Below are positions 1 through 7,621 of a DNA stretch of 64,000 nt, in pieces (positions within the stretch are counted from its first letter, which is position 1; the number at the start of each line of letters is the position of its first letter). The position numbers and the translations under genes were made by a program. The DNA is from Intrasporangiaceae bacterium URHB0013. Lineage in GTDB: Bacteria > Actinomycetota > Actinomycetes > Actinomycetales > Dermatophilaceae. The stretch covers positions 43,862-107,861 of the forward strand of contig KK211149.1 of NCBI GenBank assembly GCA_000620545.1. Direction: 5' to 3'. Below the pieces are notes generated by a model. The model did not search any database. It worked only from the letters and a program-made list of their open reading frames with translations, and was not told where the DNA came from.

Positions 1-285
1 TGGCGTCGCGTCGTCGCCCGTCACCACGAGGGCACCATCAACCCGCGCTACCTCGCGCCCCCGACGATGGTCGGCGTCACCACGGTGGCCACCCTCGTCG
101 GCTTCGTCTGGGCCCCTGCCTGGGTGGTCCCGGCGGCGTATGCCGTGGGCGTGACCGCGGGTGGCCTGGCCATCAGCAGGGGTGAGGCTCCGGCGGCCCG
201 GGCGGTGACCCCGGTCGTCCTGGCGACGATGCACTGGTCGTGGGGCATAGGGTTCCTGACGAGCCCGAGCCGCCTCGCGCGCTGA
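1..285 (+). CDS. Glycosyltransferase family 2 (ExoA-like), C-terminal part only
   Basis: The frame is open from the first base to a TGA at 283-285, so the start lies outside the window. The visible 94 residues begin WRRVVARHHEGTINPRYLAP, a pattern I associate with the tail of succinoglycan ExoA-like family 2 glycosyltransferases. Two hydrophobic segments follow (about residues 25-45 and 60-80), as expected for the membrane-anchoring tail of that family. The catalytic GT-A domain is not in the window, so the activity is inferred from the tail alone. It ends 54 bases before the glycerophosphotransferase gene and is probably part of the same envelope-polymer locus. Confidence 0.6.
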   Translation, partial: WRRVVARHHEGTINPRYLAPPTMVGVTTVATLVGFVWAPAWVVPAAYAVGVTAGGLAISRGEAPAARAVTPVVLATMHWSWGIGFLTSPSRLAR

Positions 286-339
286 GCCGGCGGGGCCGGC
301 CGCCGTCACACGGCTTCACACGACACAGCATCGGAAGGG

Positions 340-1569
340 ATGTCGAACGTGCTGGACAACGCGAAGGTGCTGGTGCAGCTGGCACAGCATGCCGTGCGCC
401 GCCAGGTGGCCAAGCGCAAGCTCAACGAGCGTCTCGAGCGTTCGGGTCTCCAGCCCGGCGCCGACTCCCGGTTCCGTTGTGCCGTCTACTTCTCCGACGA
501 ACCGGTGAACCTCTACCAGATCCGGCAGTGGTACGCGCCTCTGCAGGAGCTGGCCCGGAGCCAACCCGTCGTCGTCATCTCGCGCATGCCGGAGACGACG
601 AACCTGCTGCTCGACGAGTGCCCCCTCCCCGTCGTGCACGGACCGCGCGTCACCGACATCGAGGCGTTCATGGCGGGCCACGAGATCGGACTCGTGCTCT
701 ACGTCAACCAGAACGTCCGCAACTTCCAGATGCTGCGCTTCGCCGAGCCGGCCCACGTGTTCATGAGCCATGGCGAGAGTGACAAGTCCTACATGACCTC
801 CAACCAGCTCAAGGCCTACGACCGGGTCTTCATCGCCGGGCCGGCGGCGGCAGAGCGCCTCGGGCGCGCCCTCGTCGAGTTCGACGTGGACGCGCGGGCC
901 GTCGAGATCGGCCGCCCCCAGGCGGACGTCACGCACGAGGCGCCCGGGCTTCCCGACGACGGGCGCACGACGATCCTGTATGCCCCCACGTGGGAGGGCG
1001 ACCGCCAGAGCATGGCTTACGGCTCCATCGCCACCCACGGCGCGGCGATGCTGACGAGCCTGCTCGCCGACCGCCGGTTCCGGGTCGTCTACCGACCGCA
1101 CCCACGCTCCGGTGCGTTCGACCCGGCATACGGCACGGCGGCCTCGCACCTGGCCCGCCTCGTCGCGGAGGCCAACCACGCGGACCCCTCGGCCGGGCAC
1201 CTGGTCGACACGGAGACGCCGTTCGGCTGGCACCTGGCCAGCCTCGACGCGTGCGTCACCGACATCTCGGCCGTCGCCCTCGACTGGCTCGCCACGGGCA
1301 AGCCCCTCGTGCTGACGCGTCCGGAGAGCCCGCTGGCCGAGGTCGAACCGACCCGGCTCAACACGAGTGTGCCGATGGTCGCAGTCGACCAGGCCCGCGA
1401 CATCGTCGGCATCCTCGGCGACGCGATGTCGGCCTCGGACGACTCCCGAGCCGAGGTCGTGCGGCACTACTTCGGCGACACGAGCCCGGGCGCTGCGACG
1501 CAGCGCTTCCTGCGCGCGTCGACGGATCTCATCGAGGCACGGCTCGCACGGACGGTGAACCAGCCCTGA
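340..1569 (+). CDS. CDP-glycerol:glycerophosphate glycerophosphotransferase family (TagB/TagF-like)
   Basis: The 409-residue protein carries the motif series of the Glyphos_transf family: SHGESDKSYM at about 143-152, YAPTWEG at 214-220, YRPHPRSG at 251-258 and TDISAVALDWL at about 307-317. These match the positions of the HG, YxPT, RxHP and DYSS-like motifs that bind CDP-glycerol and the polyol-phosphate acceptor in TagB/TagF. The likely role is adding glycerol-phosphate (or a similar polyol-phosphate) units to a cell-wall polymer at the inner membrane face. No transmembrane helix is evident. The ATG at 340 directly abuts GGAAGGG, so the GTG at 349 (nine bases downstream) is at least as likely as the true start. 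A TagGH-like exporter and a TagD-like cytidylyltransferase follow on the same strand. Confidence 0.82.
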   Translation: MSNVLDNAKVLVQLAQHAVRRQVAKRKLNERLERSGLQPGADSRFRCAVYFSDEPVNLYQIRQWYAPLQELARSQPVVVISRMPETTNLLLDECPLPVVHGPRVTDIEAFMAGHEIGLVLYVNQNVRNFQMLRFAEPAHVFMSHGESDKSYMTSNQLKAYDRVFIAGPAAAERLGRALVEFDVDARAVEIGRPQADVTHEAPGLPDDGRTTILYAPTWEGDRQSMAYGSIATHGAAMLTSLLADRRFRVVYRPHPRSGAFDPAYGTAASHLARLVAEANHADPSAGHLVDTETPFGWHLASLDACVTDISAVALDWLATGKPLVLTRPESPLAEVEPTRLNTSVPMVAVDQARDIVGILGDAMSASDDSRAEVVRHYFGDTSPGAATQRFLRASTDLIEARLARTVNQP

Positions 1570-1730
1570 GGCCGTCCTCAGCGCGTCTCGACGCGGACCC
1601 GACCGGCCGTGGACGCGGCACACGGCGAGCACCCCTAGACTTCGGCGAGGATCGGGTGGGGGACCGCCCAGCCCGGCCCCGGATGCAGAGGCCTCGAGAG
1701 AAAGCCCGAAGGAGAAGGTGGTCTGCGCGC

Positions 1731-2531
1731 ATGATCGGCGTGTCCCAGTTCCGTGGCCTGATGGCCAACCGTCAGGTGCTGCGCACCCTCGTGGAACGCG
1801 ACCTGCGCGTCCGGTACGCCGGCAGCGTGCTCGGCTGGGTGTGGACCGTGCTCGACCCGCTGCTCATGGCGCTGGTCTACTTCGTCGTCTTCACCCTCAT
1901 CTTCACGTCACGGGAGGCGGGCCACCAGCCCTACTTCCTGCACCTCGTGACCGGTCTGTTCCTGTGGCAGTGGTTCGCCCAGAACATGTCGGAGACCTCC
2001 CGGGCGCTGCTCTCGGAGGCGCGCCTGGTCCGGTCGGCCAACCTGCCACGTGAGCTGTGGGTCGTGCGAGTCGTCCTCGCCAAGGGCATCGAGTTCCTGC
2101 TCACGCTCCCGGTCATCGCCGCCTTCACGATCTTCTACATGATCACCGGGCAGACCCAGCTGCACTGGACCATCGTCTTCATGCCGGTGGCCCTCGTCCT
2201 GACCTTCCTGCTGTCCGTCGGCATCGGCATGATCCTCGCGCCGGTGACCGTGCTGGTGAACGACATGGCTCGCGTCGTTCGCATCGCGCTGCGACTCGGC
2301 TTCTACGCCACCCCGGTGCTCTACAGCGCCGACATGGCGCCACCCGTGCTGCAGACCCTTCTCGCGTTCAACCCGATGAGCGGCATCCTCGAGCTCTTCC
2401 GCGCCGGTTTCTTCCGCGGCGAGATGAACCTCCTGTCGGTCACCTCGGCCGTCGTGCTGACCATCGTGCTGCTGCTCGTGGGGTCCGTCGTGTTCAAGCG
2501 GCTCGAGCCGGCCGTGCTGAAGGAGATCTGA
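1731..2531 (+). CDS. ABC-2 type polymer export permease (TagG/Wzm-like)
   Basis: This 266-residue membrane protein has six hydrophobic segments and the ABC-2 export permease layout. An N-terminal amphipathic region contains LVERDLRVRYAGSVLGWVW, typical of polysaccharide and teichoic-acid exporters. It would form the channel through which a lipid-linked polymer is flipped outwards. I chose the ATG at 1731 because GGAGAAGG lies about 13-20 bases upstream and the hydrophobic N-terminus fits; the open frame extends much further upstream only as a shadow of the preceding gene. A TAGACT -10-like element lies at 1636-1641. Its stop overlaps the ATG of the ATPase gene by one base (TGATG), so the two subunits are translationally coupled. 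Confidence 0.88.
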   Translation: MIGVSQFRGLMANRQVLRTLVERDLRVRYAGSVLGWVWTVLDPLLMALVYFVVFTLIFTSREAGHQPYFLHLVTGLFLWQWFAQNMSETSRALLSEARLVRSANLPRELWVVRVVLAKGIEFLLTLPVIAAFTIFYMITGQTQLHWTIVFMPVALVLTFLLSVGIGMILAPVTVLVNDMARVVRIALRLGFYATPVLYSADMAPPVLQTLLAFNPMSGILELFRAGFFRGEMNLLSVTSAVVLTIVLLLVGSVVFKRLEPAVLKEI

Positions 2532-3286
2532 TGGCCAAGCCCGTCATCGAGGTGCGCAACCTCGGCATCGAGTTCTACCGCTCGCGGCGGCGACGCATGT
2601 CGTTGCGCGAGATGGTGCTCAAGGGTCAGAACAGCGCTCCCAACGAGACGTTCTGGGCGCTGAAGCACATCACCTTCGACGTCGCCCGGGGAGAGGCCGT
2701 CGGCCTCGTCGGCGGCAACGGGAGCGGCAAGAGCACCCTCCTGCGGATGATCGCCGGCGTCATGCTGCCCGACGAGGGCCACGCCACGGTGCGCGGCAGG
2801 GTCGCGCCACTCATCGAGCTGACCGGGGGCTTCCTCGGCGAGCTGACCGCGCGCGAGAACGTCTACCTCGCGGCCGGTCTGCACGGCCTGACCAAGGAGC
2901 AGATCGACGCCCGCTTCGACGAGATCGTCGACTTCGCCGGACCCCAGGTCAAGGCGGGCATGGACATGCCGTTCCGCCACTTCTCCTCCGGTATGCAGGT
3001 CCGCATCGCCTTCGCGCTCATCACGACGCTCGACCAGCCCGTCGTCCTGGTCGACGAGGTGCTCGCCGTCGGTGACCGCGCCTTCCGGGAGAAGTGCTAC
3101 GAGCGCATGGAGAACATGCTGTCGGGCGGCAAGACCCTCTTCCTCGTGTCGCACAGCGAGCACGACCTGCGCCGCTTTGCCGAGCGCGGCCTCTACCTGC
3201 GCTCGGGTGAGCTCAAGGGCGACGGCCCGATCGACGAGGTGATCGCCCAGTACAACGCCGACGCCGACGCGGACGCCGCTTCGTGA
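2531..3286 (+). CDS. ABC transporter ATP-binding subunit for polymer export (TagH/Wzt-like)
   Basis: The protein (251 residues) has Walker A GGNGSGKST at 61-69, an ABC signature FSSGMQ at 151-156, Walker B VVLVDE at 171-176 and a switch His at 208. The FSSGMQVRIAFAL version of the signature and the long N-terminal lead with SLREMVLKG are characteristic of TagH/Wzt-type polysaccharide-export ATPases. It lacks the C-terminal carbohydrate-binding extension of long Wzt proteins, ending instead in a short DADADA tail. It powers the permease encoded immediately upstream. The next gene begins with GTG overlapping this stop (GTGA), continuing the operon. Confidence 0.9.
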   Translation: MAKPVIEVRNLGIEFYRSRRRRMSLREMVLKGQNSAPNETFWALKHITFDVARGEAVGLVGGNGSGKSTLLRMIAGVMLPDEGHATVRGRVAPLIELTGGFLGELTARENVYLAAGLHGLTKEQIDARFDEIVDFAGPQVKAGMDMPFRHFSSGMQVRIAFALITTLDQPVVLVDEVLAVGDRAFREKCYERMENMLSGGKTLFLVSHSEHDLRRFAERGLYLRSGELKGDGPIDEVIAQYNADADADAAS

Positions 3287-5214
3287 GGCTCGACGAGCGC
3301 CCGCTCGTCGGGAACGCTCGTGCGCGGGCCGTGCACGGCCGGTCGTCCGGTGGTGACGTCGTCGTGCTCGGTGGTGCTGCGGCGACGGACCTGCTCGAGT
3401 CGCTCGAGCCCTTCGCCCTCGCGAGGGCGGTCGGCCGGGGGGAGGCTCGTTCCGTCCCGGAGGCCCTGCTCGGAGCAGCCGACACGGCCTCGACCGCGGC
3501 AGATCGACCGCTCGTCCTCGTCAGCCACGACCTGCGGATCAGTCCGGTCGCCCTCCTCGACGTCCTGGACGCCCCACGGGACGTCACGTCCGCGGCGGTC
3601 GTCGCCGGACCGCTCACCGACCTGCGCGGCGAGGGGGCGGACGAGGTCCCCGGAGGGTTCGCCCCCGTGCGGGTCGACGCGGTGTCCCGACGGATCGTCT
3701 CCGTCGGGACCGTGCGCCACGTCGTCAGCGACCCGACGGCACACGCTGCCGGGATCCTCCGGGTCGCCGCGGCAGACCGCGTCCACGTGGCCGAGGTGCT
3801 TCGCGCCTCCGGCACGAGTGAGTCGGCCGGCGAGCCAGGCATGCAGGCCTTCGACCTCGCGCTGCTCGCCGTGGTGCGCGACGCGGTGGTCCCTGTCGCG
3901 GCCGTACCGCTCGCCCACGCCACGGTCGAACGCGGGCACGAGCAGCATGCGGGCGCCCCCGGGTCCCCCTGGCAGCAACGCCTCCGAGCGGCCTCCCGCG
4001 GCAACGACGGCGTCTTCTCGACGCATGCCATCCGTCCGCTCTCACGCCGCCTCACGGCATACGGCCTCGGACGTGGGTGGACGCCCAACGTCGTGACCTT
4101 CGTCAGCCTGCTCCTCGGCCTCGCGGCGTGCGCTCTCACGGCCGTCGACACGCGCTGGACCTGGGTGCTCGCCGCCGTGCTGCTCCAGGCGTCCCTCGTC
4201 GTGGACTGCGTCGACGGCGAGATCGCCCGGTTCACCCGCCGCTACAGCCCGCTGGGCGGGTGGCTCGACGCTGTCAGCGACCGCGTCAAGGAGTTCACGA
4301 TGGTCGCCGCGGTTGCCTGGGTCGCGGCCCGCCGCGGCGACGACCTGTGGTGGCTCGCCATCGCCGTCCTGGCCCTGCTCGCAGTCCGCCACGCCGAGGA
4401 CTTCGCGTACGCGATGCGCCACCGCGCGCTGTCGGCCCGGCCCGTCACGTCGCGGCCGCTCGACGTGCCCGGCGACGGGGGACCGCACGGGGCGCGCACC
4501 GACCTTCCTGCCGCGCCGACGGGCCGGGTGCGGGTCGTCCGCGACGTCAAGCAGGTGCTGCACCTGCCGATCGCCGAGCGCTACCTCGTCATGTCCGTCG
4601 GACTCCTCGTGTTCAGCCCGGTCTTCCTCCTGTGGGCGCTCGGCATCGCCTCGGCCATCGCGTTCGCCTGGACCCAGCTGGGACGCCTCGGCAAGGCCCT
4701 CACCGGGCGTGACGGCTTCCGAGCCGACCATGCGGACCCGACGCTGCCGCACCTCGTCGACCTCGCCGTCGTGCCACGGCCGACCGGCCGAGGGCGCCTG
4801 GCCTGGCAGGTGCCGGGGGTGCTCCTGACGCTCGAGGCCGCGGCGTTGCTCCTCGCCGCCGGCGGCGACCCGGCAGCGGGCGCGGCCGCGTACGCCTGGC
4901 TCGCGGCGGTGTGCTGGCACGTCTACGACAACGTGTACCGGCTGCGCGAGACGGGCCGCGGCACCCCGCACGCCCTGGTGCGCGCCACCCTCGGTGTCGA
5001 GGGCCGGATCGTCGTCCTGGCCCTCATCGGCGGCTTCACGGACCGTCCGGCCGTGCCGCTGCTGGTCGGCGCGGTCGTGCTCTTCCTCCTGTATGCGGGC
5101 GAGTCCGCCCGCTCGTGGAGCGCGGTCATCGGGTCGGCCCGCAGCGAAGCCTCGGCCGATGCAGCGACCGGTGCGGTGACCGAGCGGGCCGCAGGGCAGG
5201 ATGGCTCCTCGTGA
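3283..5214 (+). CDS. Fusion: nucleotidyltransferase-like N-domain + CDP-alcohol phosphatidyltransferase
   Basis: The 643-residue protein has three parts. Residues 1 to about 235 are soluble and resemble a degraded nucleotidyltransferase (GT-A) fold: a stretch like RPLVLVSHDLRISP fits the core, but I see no GxGxR nucleotide loop. Residues about 265-470 hold a CDP-alcohol phosphatidyltransferase with a complete motif: D308-C-V-D311-G-x-x-A-R316, G325, D329 and D333. A further set of hydrophobic helices runs from about 500 to 625. The architecture recalls the bifunctional IPCT/DIPPS enzymes that fuse a CTP-dependent cytidylyltransferase to this transferase. Here the reaction is probably transfer of a polyol-phosphate from a CDP-alcohol to a membrane acceptor; the substrate is unknown. 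The GTG start overlaps the upstream TGA. Confidence 0.75.
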   Translation: MRLDERPLVGNARARAVHGRSSGGDVVVLGGAAATDLLESLEPFALARAVGRGEARSVPEALLGAADTASTAADRPLVLVSHDLRISPVALLDVLDAPRDVTSAAVVAGPLTDLRGEGADEVPGGFAPVRVDAVSRRIVSVGTVRHVVSDPTAHAAGILRVAAADRVHVAEVLRASGTSESAGEPGMQAFDLALLAVVRDAVVPVAAVPLAHATVERGHEQHAGAPGSPWQQRLRAASRGNDGVFSTHAIRPLSRRLTAYGLGRGWTPNVVTFVSLLLGLAACALTAVDTRWTWVLAAVLLQASLVVDCVDGEIARFTRRYSPLGGWLDAVSDRVKEFTMVAAVAWVAARRGDDLWWLAIAVLALLAVRHAEDFAYAMRHRALSARPVTSRPLDVPGDGGPHGARTDLPAAPTGRVRVVRDVKQVLHLPIAERYLVMSVGLLVFSPVFLLWALGIASAIAFAWTQLGRLGKALTGRDGFRADHADPTLPHLVDLAVVPRPTGRGRLAWQVPGVLLTLEAAALLLAAGGDPAAGAAAYAWLAAVCWHVYDNVYRLRETGRGTPHALVRATLGVEGRIVVLALIGGFTDRPAVPLLVGAVVLFLLYAGESARSWSAVIGSARSEASADAATGAVTERAAGQDGSS

Positions 5215-6017
5215 CGCACGACCCGACGAACGACCGCCCGAGCATCGCCGAGCTCAAGGCCGTCGCGCAGCCTCCTGAGCACATCGCCCGCTACAACGCG
5301 GAGCACTGGGCAGGCGCGCTCTACATCCGTCACCTGTCGATCTACGCCACCCGGGCGCTCCTGCCGACGCACATCTCGCCCAACGGCGTCACGTGGCTGA
5401 TGATCCTCACCGGGCTGGTCGGCGCGCTCGCCATCCCGTTCGGCGGCCTCGTGGGACCGGTCGTCGCCTTCGTCGCCATGCAGCTGCAGATCCTGCTCGA
5501 CTGCTCGGACGGCGAGGTGGCCCGCTGGCGACAGCGCTTCTCTCCCGCCGGCATCTACCTCGACCGCATCGGGCACTACGTCACCGAGGGGGCGATCCCC
5601 GTGGCGATCGGCCTTCGGGCTGACGGCTGGAGCCTGTCGGCGCCCGGCGACGTCGGCGGCTGGACCGCCCTCGGCATGCTCGTCGCGCTCGGCGTGCTGC
5701 TCAACAAGGCCTTCACCGACCTCGTCCACGTCGCCCGGGCCAAGACGGGACGGCCGCCGCTCGAGGACGTCGTGGGCACGGCGCGTCCGAAGACGTCCGG
5801 CATGGCCCGGCTGCGGAGCGCCTTCGACTACCTGCCGATCTTCCGTGCCTTCGTCGCCGTCGAGGCCTCGATCCTCGCGCTCGTCGCTGCCGTCGTCGAC
5901 AGCATCCACGGCGACCTGCTGGGCACACAGGTCCTCGTCGTCGCGATGGTGCCCCTCATCGTCGTCACCGCCGGGGGACACCTGCTGGGCGTCCTGTCCA
6001 GCTCGAGGCTCGACTGA
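5211..6017 (+). CDS. CDP-alcohol phosphatidyltransferase-fold protein with altered last motif residue
   Basis: A 268-residue membrane protein starting with GTG that overlaps the previous stop (GTGA). The CDP-alcohol phosphotransferase motif is D97-C-S-D100-G-x-x-A-R105, then G114 and D118, but the position of the fourth Asp holds His122 (YLDRIGH). In characterised family members the fourth Asp is the proposed general base, so this protein is either a specialised variant or inactive. Five to six hydrophobic segments fit the fold. It follows a paralogue with an intact motif, so the two may work as a pair. I do not know the substrate; position next to a TagD-like cytidylyltransferase suggests CDP-glycerol. 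Confidence 0.75.
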   Translation: MTHDPTNDRPSIAELKAVAQPPEHIARYNAEHWAGALYIRHLSIYATRALLPTHISPNGVTWLMILTGLVGALAIPFGGLVGPVVAFVAMQLQILLDCSDGEVARWRQRFSPAGIYLDRIGHYVTEGAIPVAIGLRADGWSLSAPGDVGGWTALGMLVALGVLLNKAFTDLVHVARAKTGRPPLEDVVGTARPKTSGMARLRSAFDYLPIFRAFVAVEASILALVAAVVDSIHGDLLGTQVLVVAMVPLIVVTAGGHLLGVLSSSRLD

Positions 6018-7054
6018 TGCCCGCACCGGACGGGGGAGCGGACCCCGGCACGGAGCCGGCGCCGGACGACGCGCCGGGCCACCTGCCGGTCCGCGGGCCG
6101 CTCCCGGTGCTGCAGTGGGCCCAGGAGCGCGGCGAGGTCGGAGGTGTGCGCACGAGCCACGCCCAGCTGACCTCCGTCCTGCGGGCCGAGGGCATCCCGG
6201 TGTCCTACGTCGACACCGGATCGGTGCGACGCGCGGCGTCGATGCTGCCCCGGCTGACCCGTCGGTCCCTCCACCTGCTGCACCTGACCCGCCTGTGGCG
6301 TGCGATGCTGCTCGCGCCCGCCTTCGCCGTGCTGCCCGGCCGCAGTGTGCTCGTGCTGCACTCCGGCTCGACCGGCGAGCAGGTCGAGCGGCTGACGGCG
6401 TGGCAGCGGCGGGTGCTGGTGCTCGCGCTCTACGCGTACGACGAGATCTGGGCGGTCAACGACGCGATCGGGGCGATCCTGCCCCAGACGCTGCGCTCGC
6501 GGATCACGGTCGTCACGCCCTTCGACTCCTCCGCCGCGCCGGTGCCGACCCCCTTCGCGCGCGAGCCGCACGCCCTGGCCCTCGCCACGAACGCCGGGCT
6601 GCCGCACTACAACGCGGAGCTCGCCATCGACGCGGCTCGCCTCGTGCGCGAGCGCTGGAGCGACGCGACGCTCACCGTCCTCGCCTACGGCAACGACACG
6701 CCCGCGGTCGACGCGCTCCGTCGGCTCGCCGAGGTCGAGCCATGGCTCACCGTGGAATTCGACTCGACGGCGGACGAGGTCTCGGCCCTGCTCTCCCGCG
6801 TCGGCACCTTCCTGCGCCCCACGAGCTGGGACGGCGACTCGGTCATCGTCCGCGAGGCCCAGGCTGCAGGTGCCACCGTCGTCGCCAGCGACACCGCGCC
6901 CCGTCCCGCCGGCGCCGTCCTCGCACCACTGGACGCGCGGGCCCTCGCGACAGCCGTCACCGAGGGGGGACCGGTGAGCGACGGCGCCGGTCTGGCGCAG
7001 ACCACGCTCGCCGAGGCGGTGCGCGCCGCCCAGTCCCGCGTGGCTCGTCGCTGA
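6017..7054 (+). CDS. GT-B glycosyltransferase (family 4-like), envelope polymer locus
   Basis: The 345-residue protein reads as a GT-B glycosyltransferase. The N-terminal half opens with GEVGGVRTSHAQL, the glycine-rich first loop. The C-terminal half contains LATNAGLPHYNAELAIDAAR, a comparison stretch on neighbouring residues, and FLRPTSWDGDSVIVREAQAAG at about 275-295, which corresponds to the E(x7)E-type donor-binding region (only the final E of the pattern is clear). It has no signal peptide and should act at the cytoplasmic face of the membrane. Its ATG overlaps the upstream stop (TGATG). Sugar donor and acceptor cannot be told from sequence; it probably decorates or primes the polymer made by the neighbouring genes. 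Confidence 0.72.
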   Translation: MPAPDGGADPGTEPAPDDAPGHLPVRGPLPVLQWAQERGEVGGVRTSHAQLTSVLRAEGIPVSYVDTGSVRRAASMLPRLTRRSLHLLHLTRLWRAMLLAPAFAVLPGRSVLVLHSGSTGEQVERLTAWQRRVLVLALYAYDEIWAVNDAIGAILPQTLRSRITVVTPFDSSAAPVPTPFAREPHALALATNAGLPHYNAELAIDAARLVRERWSDATLTVLAYGNDTPAVDALRRLAEVEPWLTVEFDSTADEVSALLSRVGTFLRPTSWDGDSVIVREAQAAGATVVASDTAPRPAGAVLAPLDARALATAVTEGGPVSDGAGLAQTTLAEAVRAAQSRVARR

Positions 7055-7127
7055 GCACCCGGACGGGTACCCTCGCTGACGACGCGGTGGGTGCCCGACC
7101 CGTCCCCACCCCTGCCCTAGGAGAAGA

Positions 7128-7529
7128 GTGAGCAAACGGACCGTCATCACCTTCGGGACCTTCGACGTGTTCCACGTCGGTCACGTCCGAGTGCTCCAGC
7201 GTGCCGCCGAGCTCGGAGACCGCCTCGTCGTCGGGGTCTCGGCCGATGCCCTCAACATCGCGAAGAAGGGCCGCCCCCCGGTCTTCAACCAGGAAGAGCG
7301 CCTCGAGATCATCTCGGCGCTCAAGGTCGTCGACGAGGTCTTCGTCGAGGAGTCCCTCGAGCTCAAGCGCGACTACATCCTCCGGTACGGCGGCGACGTC
7401 CTCGTCATGGGCGACGACTGGGCCGGCAAGTTCGACTGGGTCGGTGACGTCTGCGACGTGGTCTACCTGCCCCGCACTCCCTCGGTCTCGACCACGGGCC
7501 TCATCGAGCACATCGCCAGCCTGGGCTGA
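7128..7529 (+). CDS. tagD: Glycerol-3-phosphate cytidylyltransferase (TagD-like)
   Basis: At 133 residues this is the normal length for TagD/GCT enzymes, which make CDP-glycerol from CTP and glycerol 3-phosphate. The HxGH nucleotide-binding motif is HVGH at 16-19, preceded by TFGTFDVFH, and the C-terminal RTxxxSTT motif is RTPSVSTT at 116-123. All core residues look intact. The GTG start at 7128 has AGGAGAAG just upstream. Its presence argues that the glycerophosphotransferase-family and CDP-alcohol transferase genes upstream use CDP-glycerol. A close relative making CDP-ethanolamine or another CDP-alcohol cannot be excluded. It is separated by 73 bases from the glycosyltransferase gene and is probably last in the operon. 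Confidence 0.88.
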   Translation: MSKRTVITFGTFDVFHVGHVRVLQRAAELGDRLVVGVSADALNIAKKGRPPVFNQEERLEIISALKVVDEVFVEESLELKRDYILRYGGDVLVMGDDWAGKFDWVGDVCDVVYLPRTPSVSTTGLIEHIASLG

Positions 7530-7621
7530 GCCCGGCCCCGCGGCTGGCTGCGGTTCGGGCCGGCCAGCGCGGGCGCCGAGGAGTCCGCGATCCGCGTACC
7601 CGGTCCCGTACCCCGCCGCCT

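Noticed and set aside
316..1632. Long minus-strand open frame opposite the glycerophosphotransferase gene
   Set aside because: Codon-position shadow of a high-GC gene: Arg/Gly/Val-rich, no recognisable motif, while the plus strand has clear family motifs.
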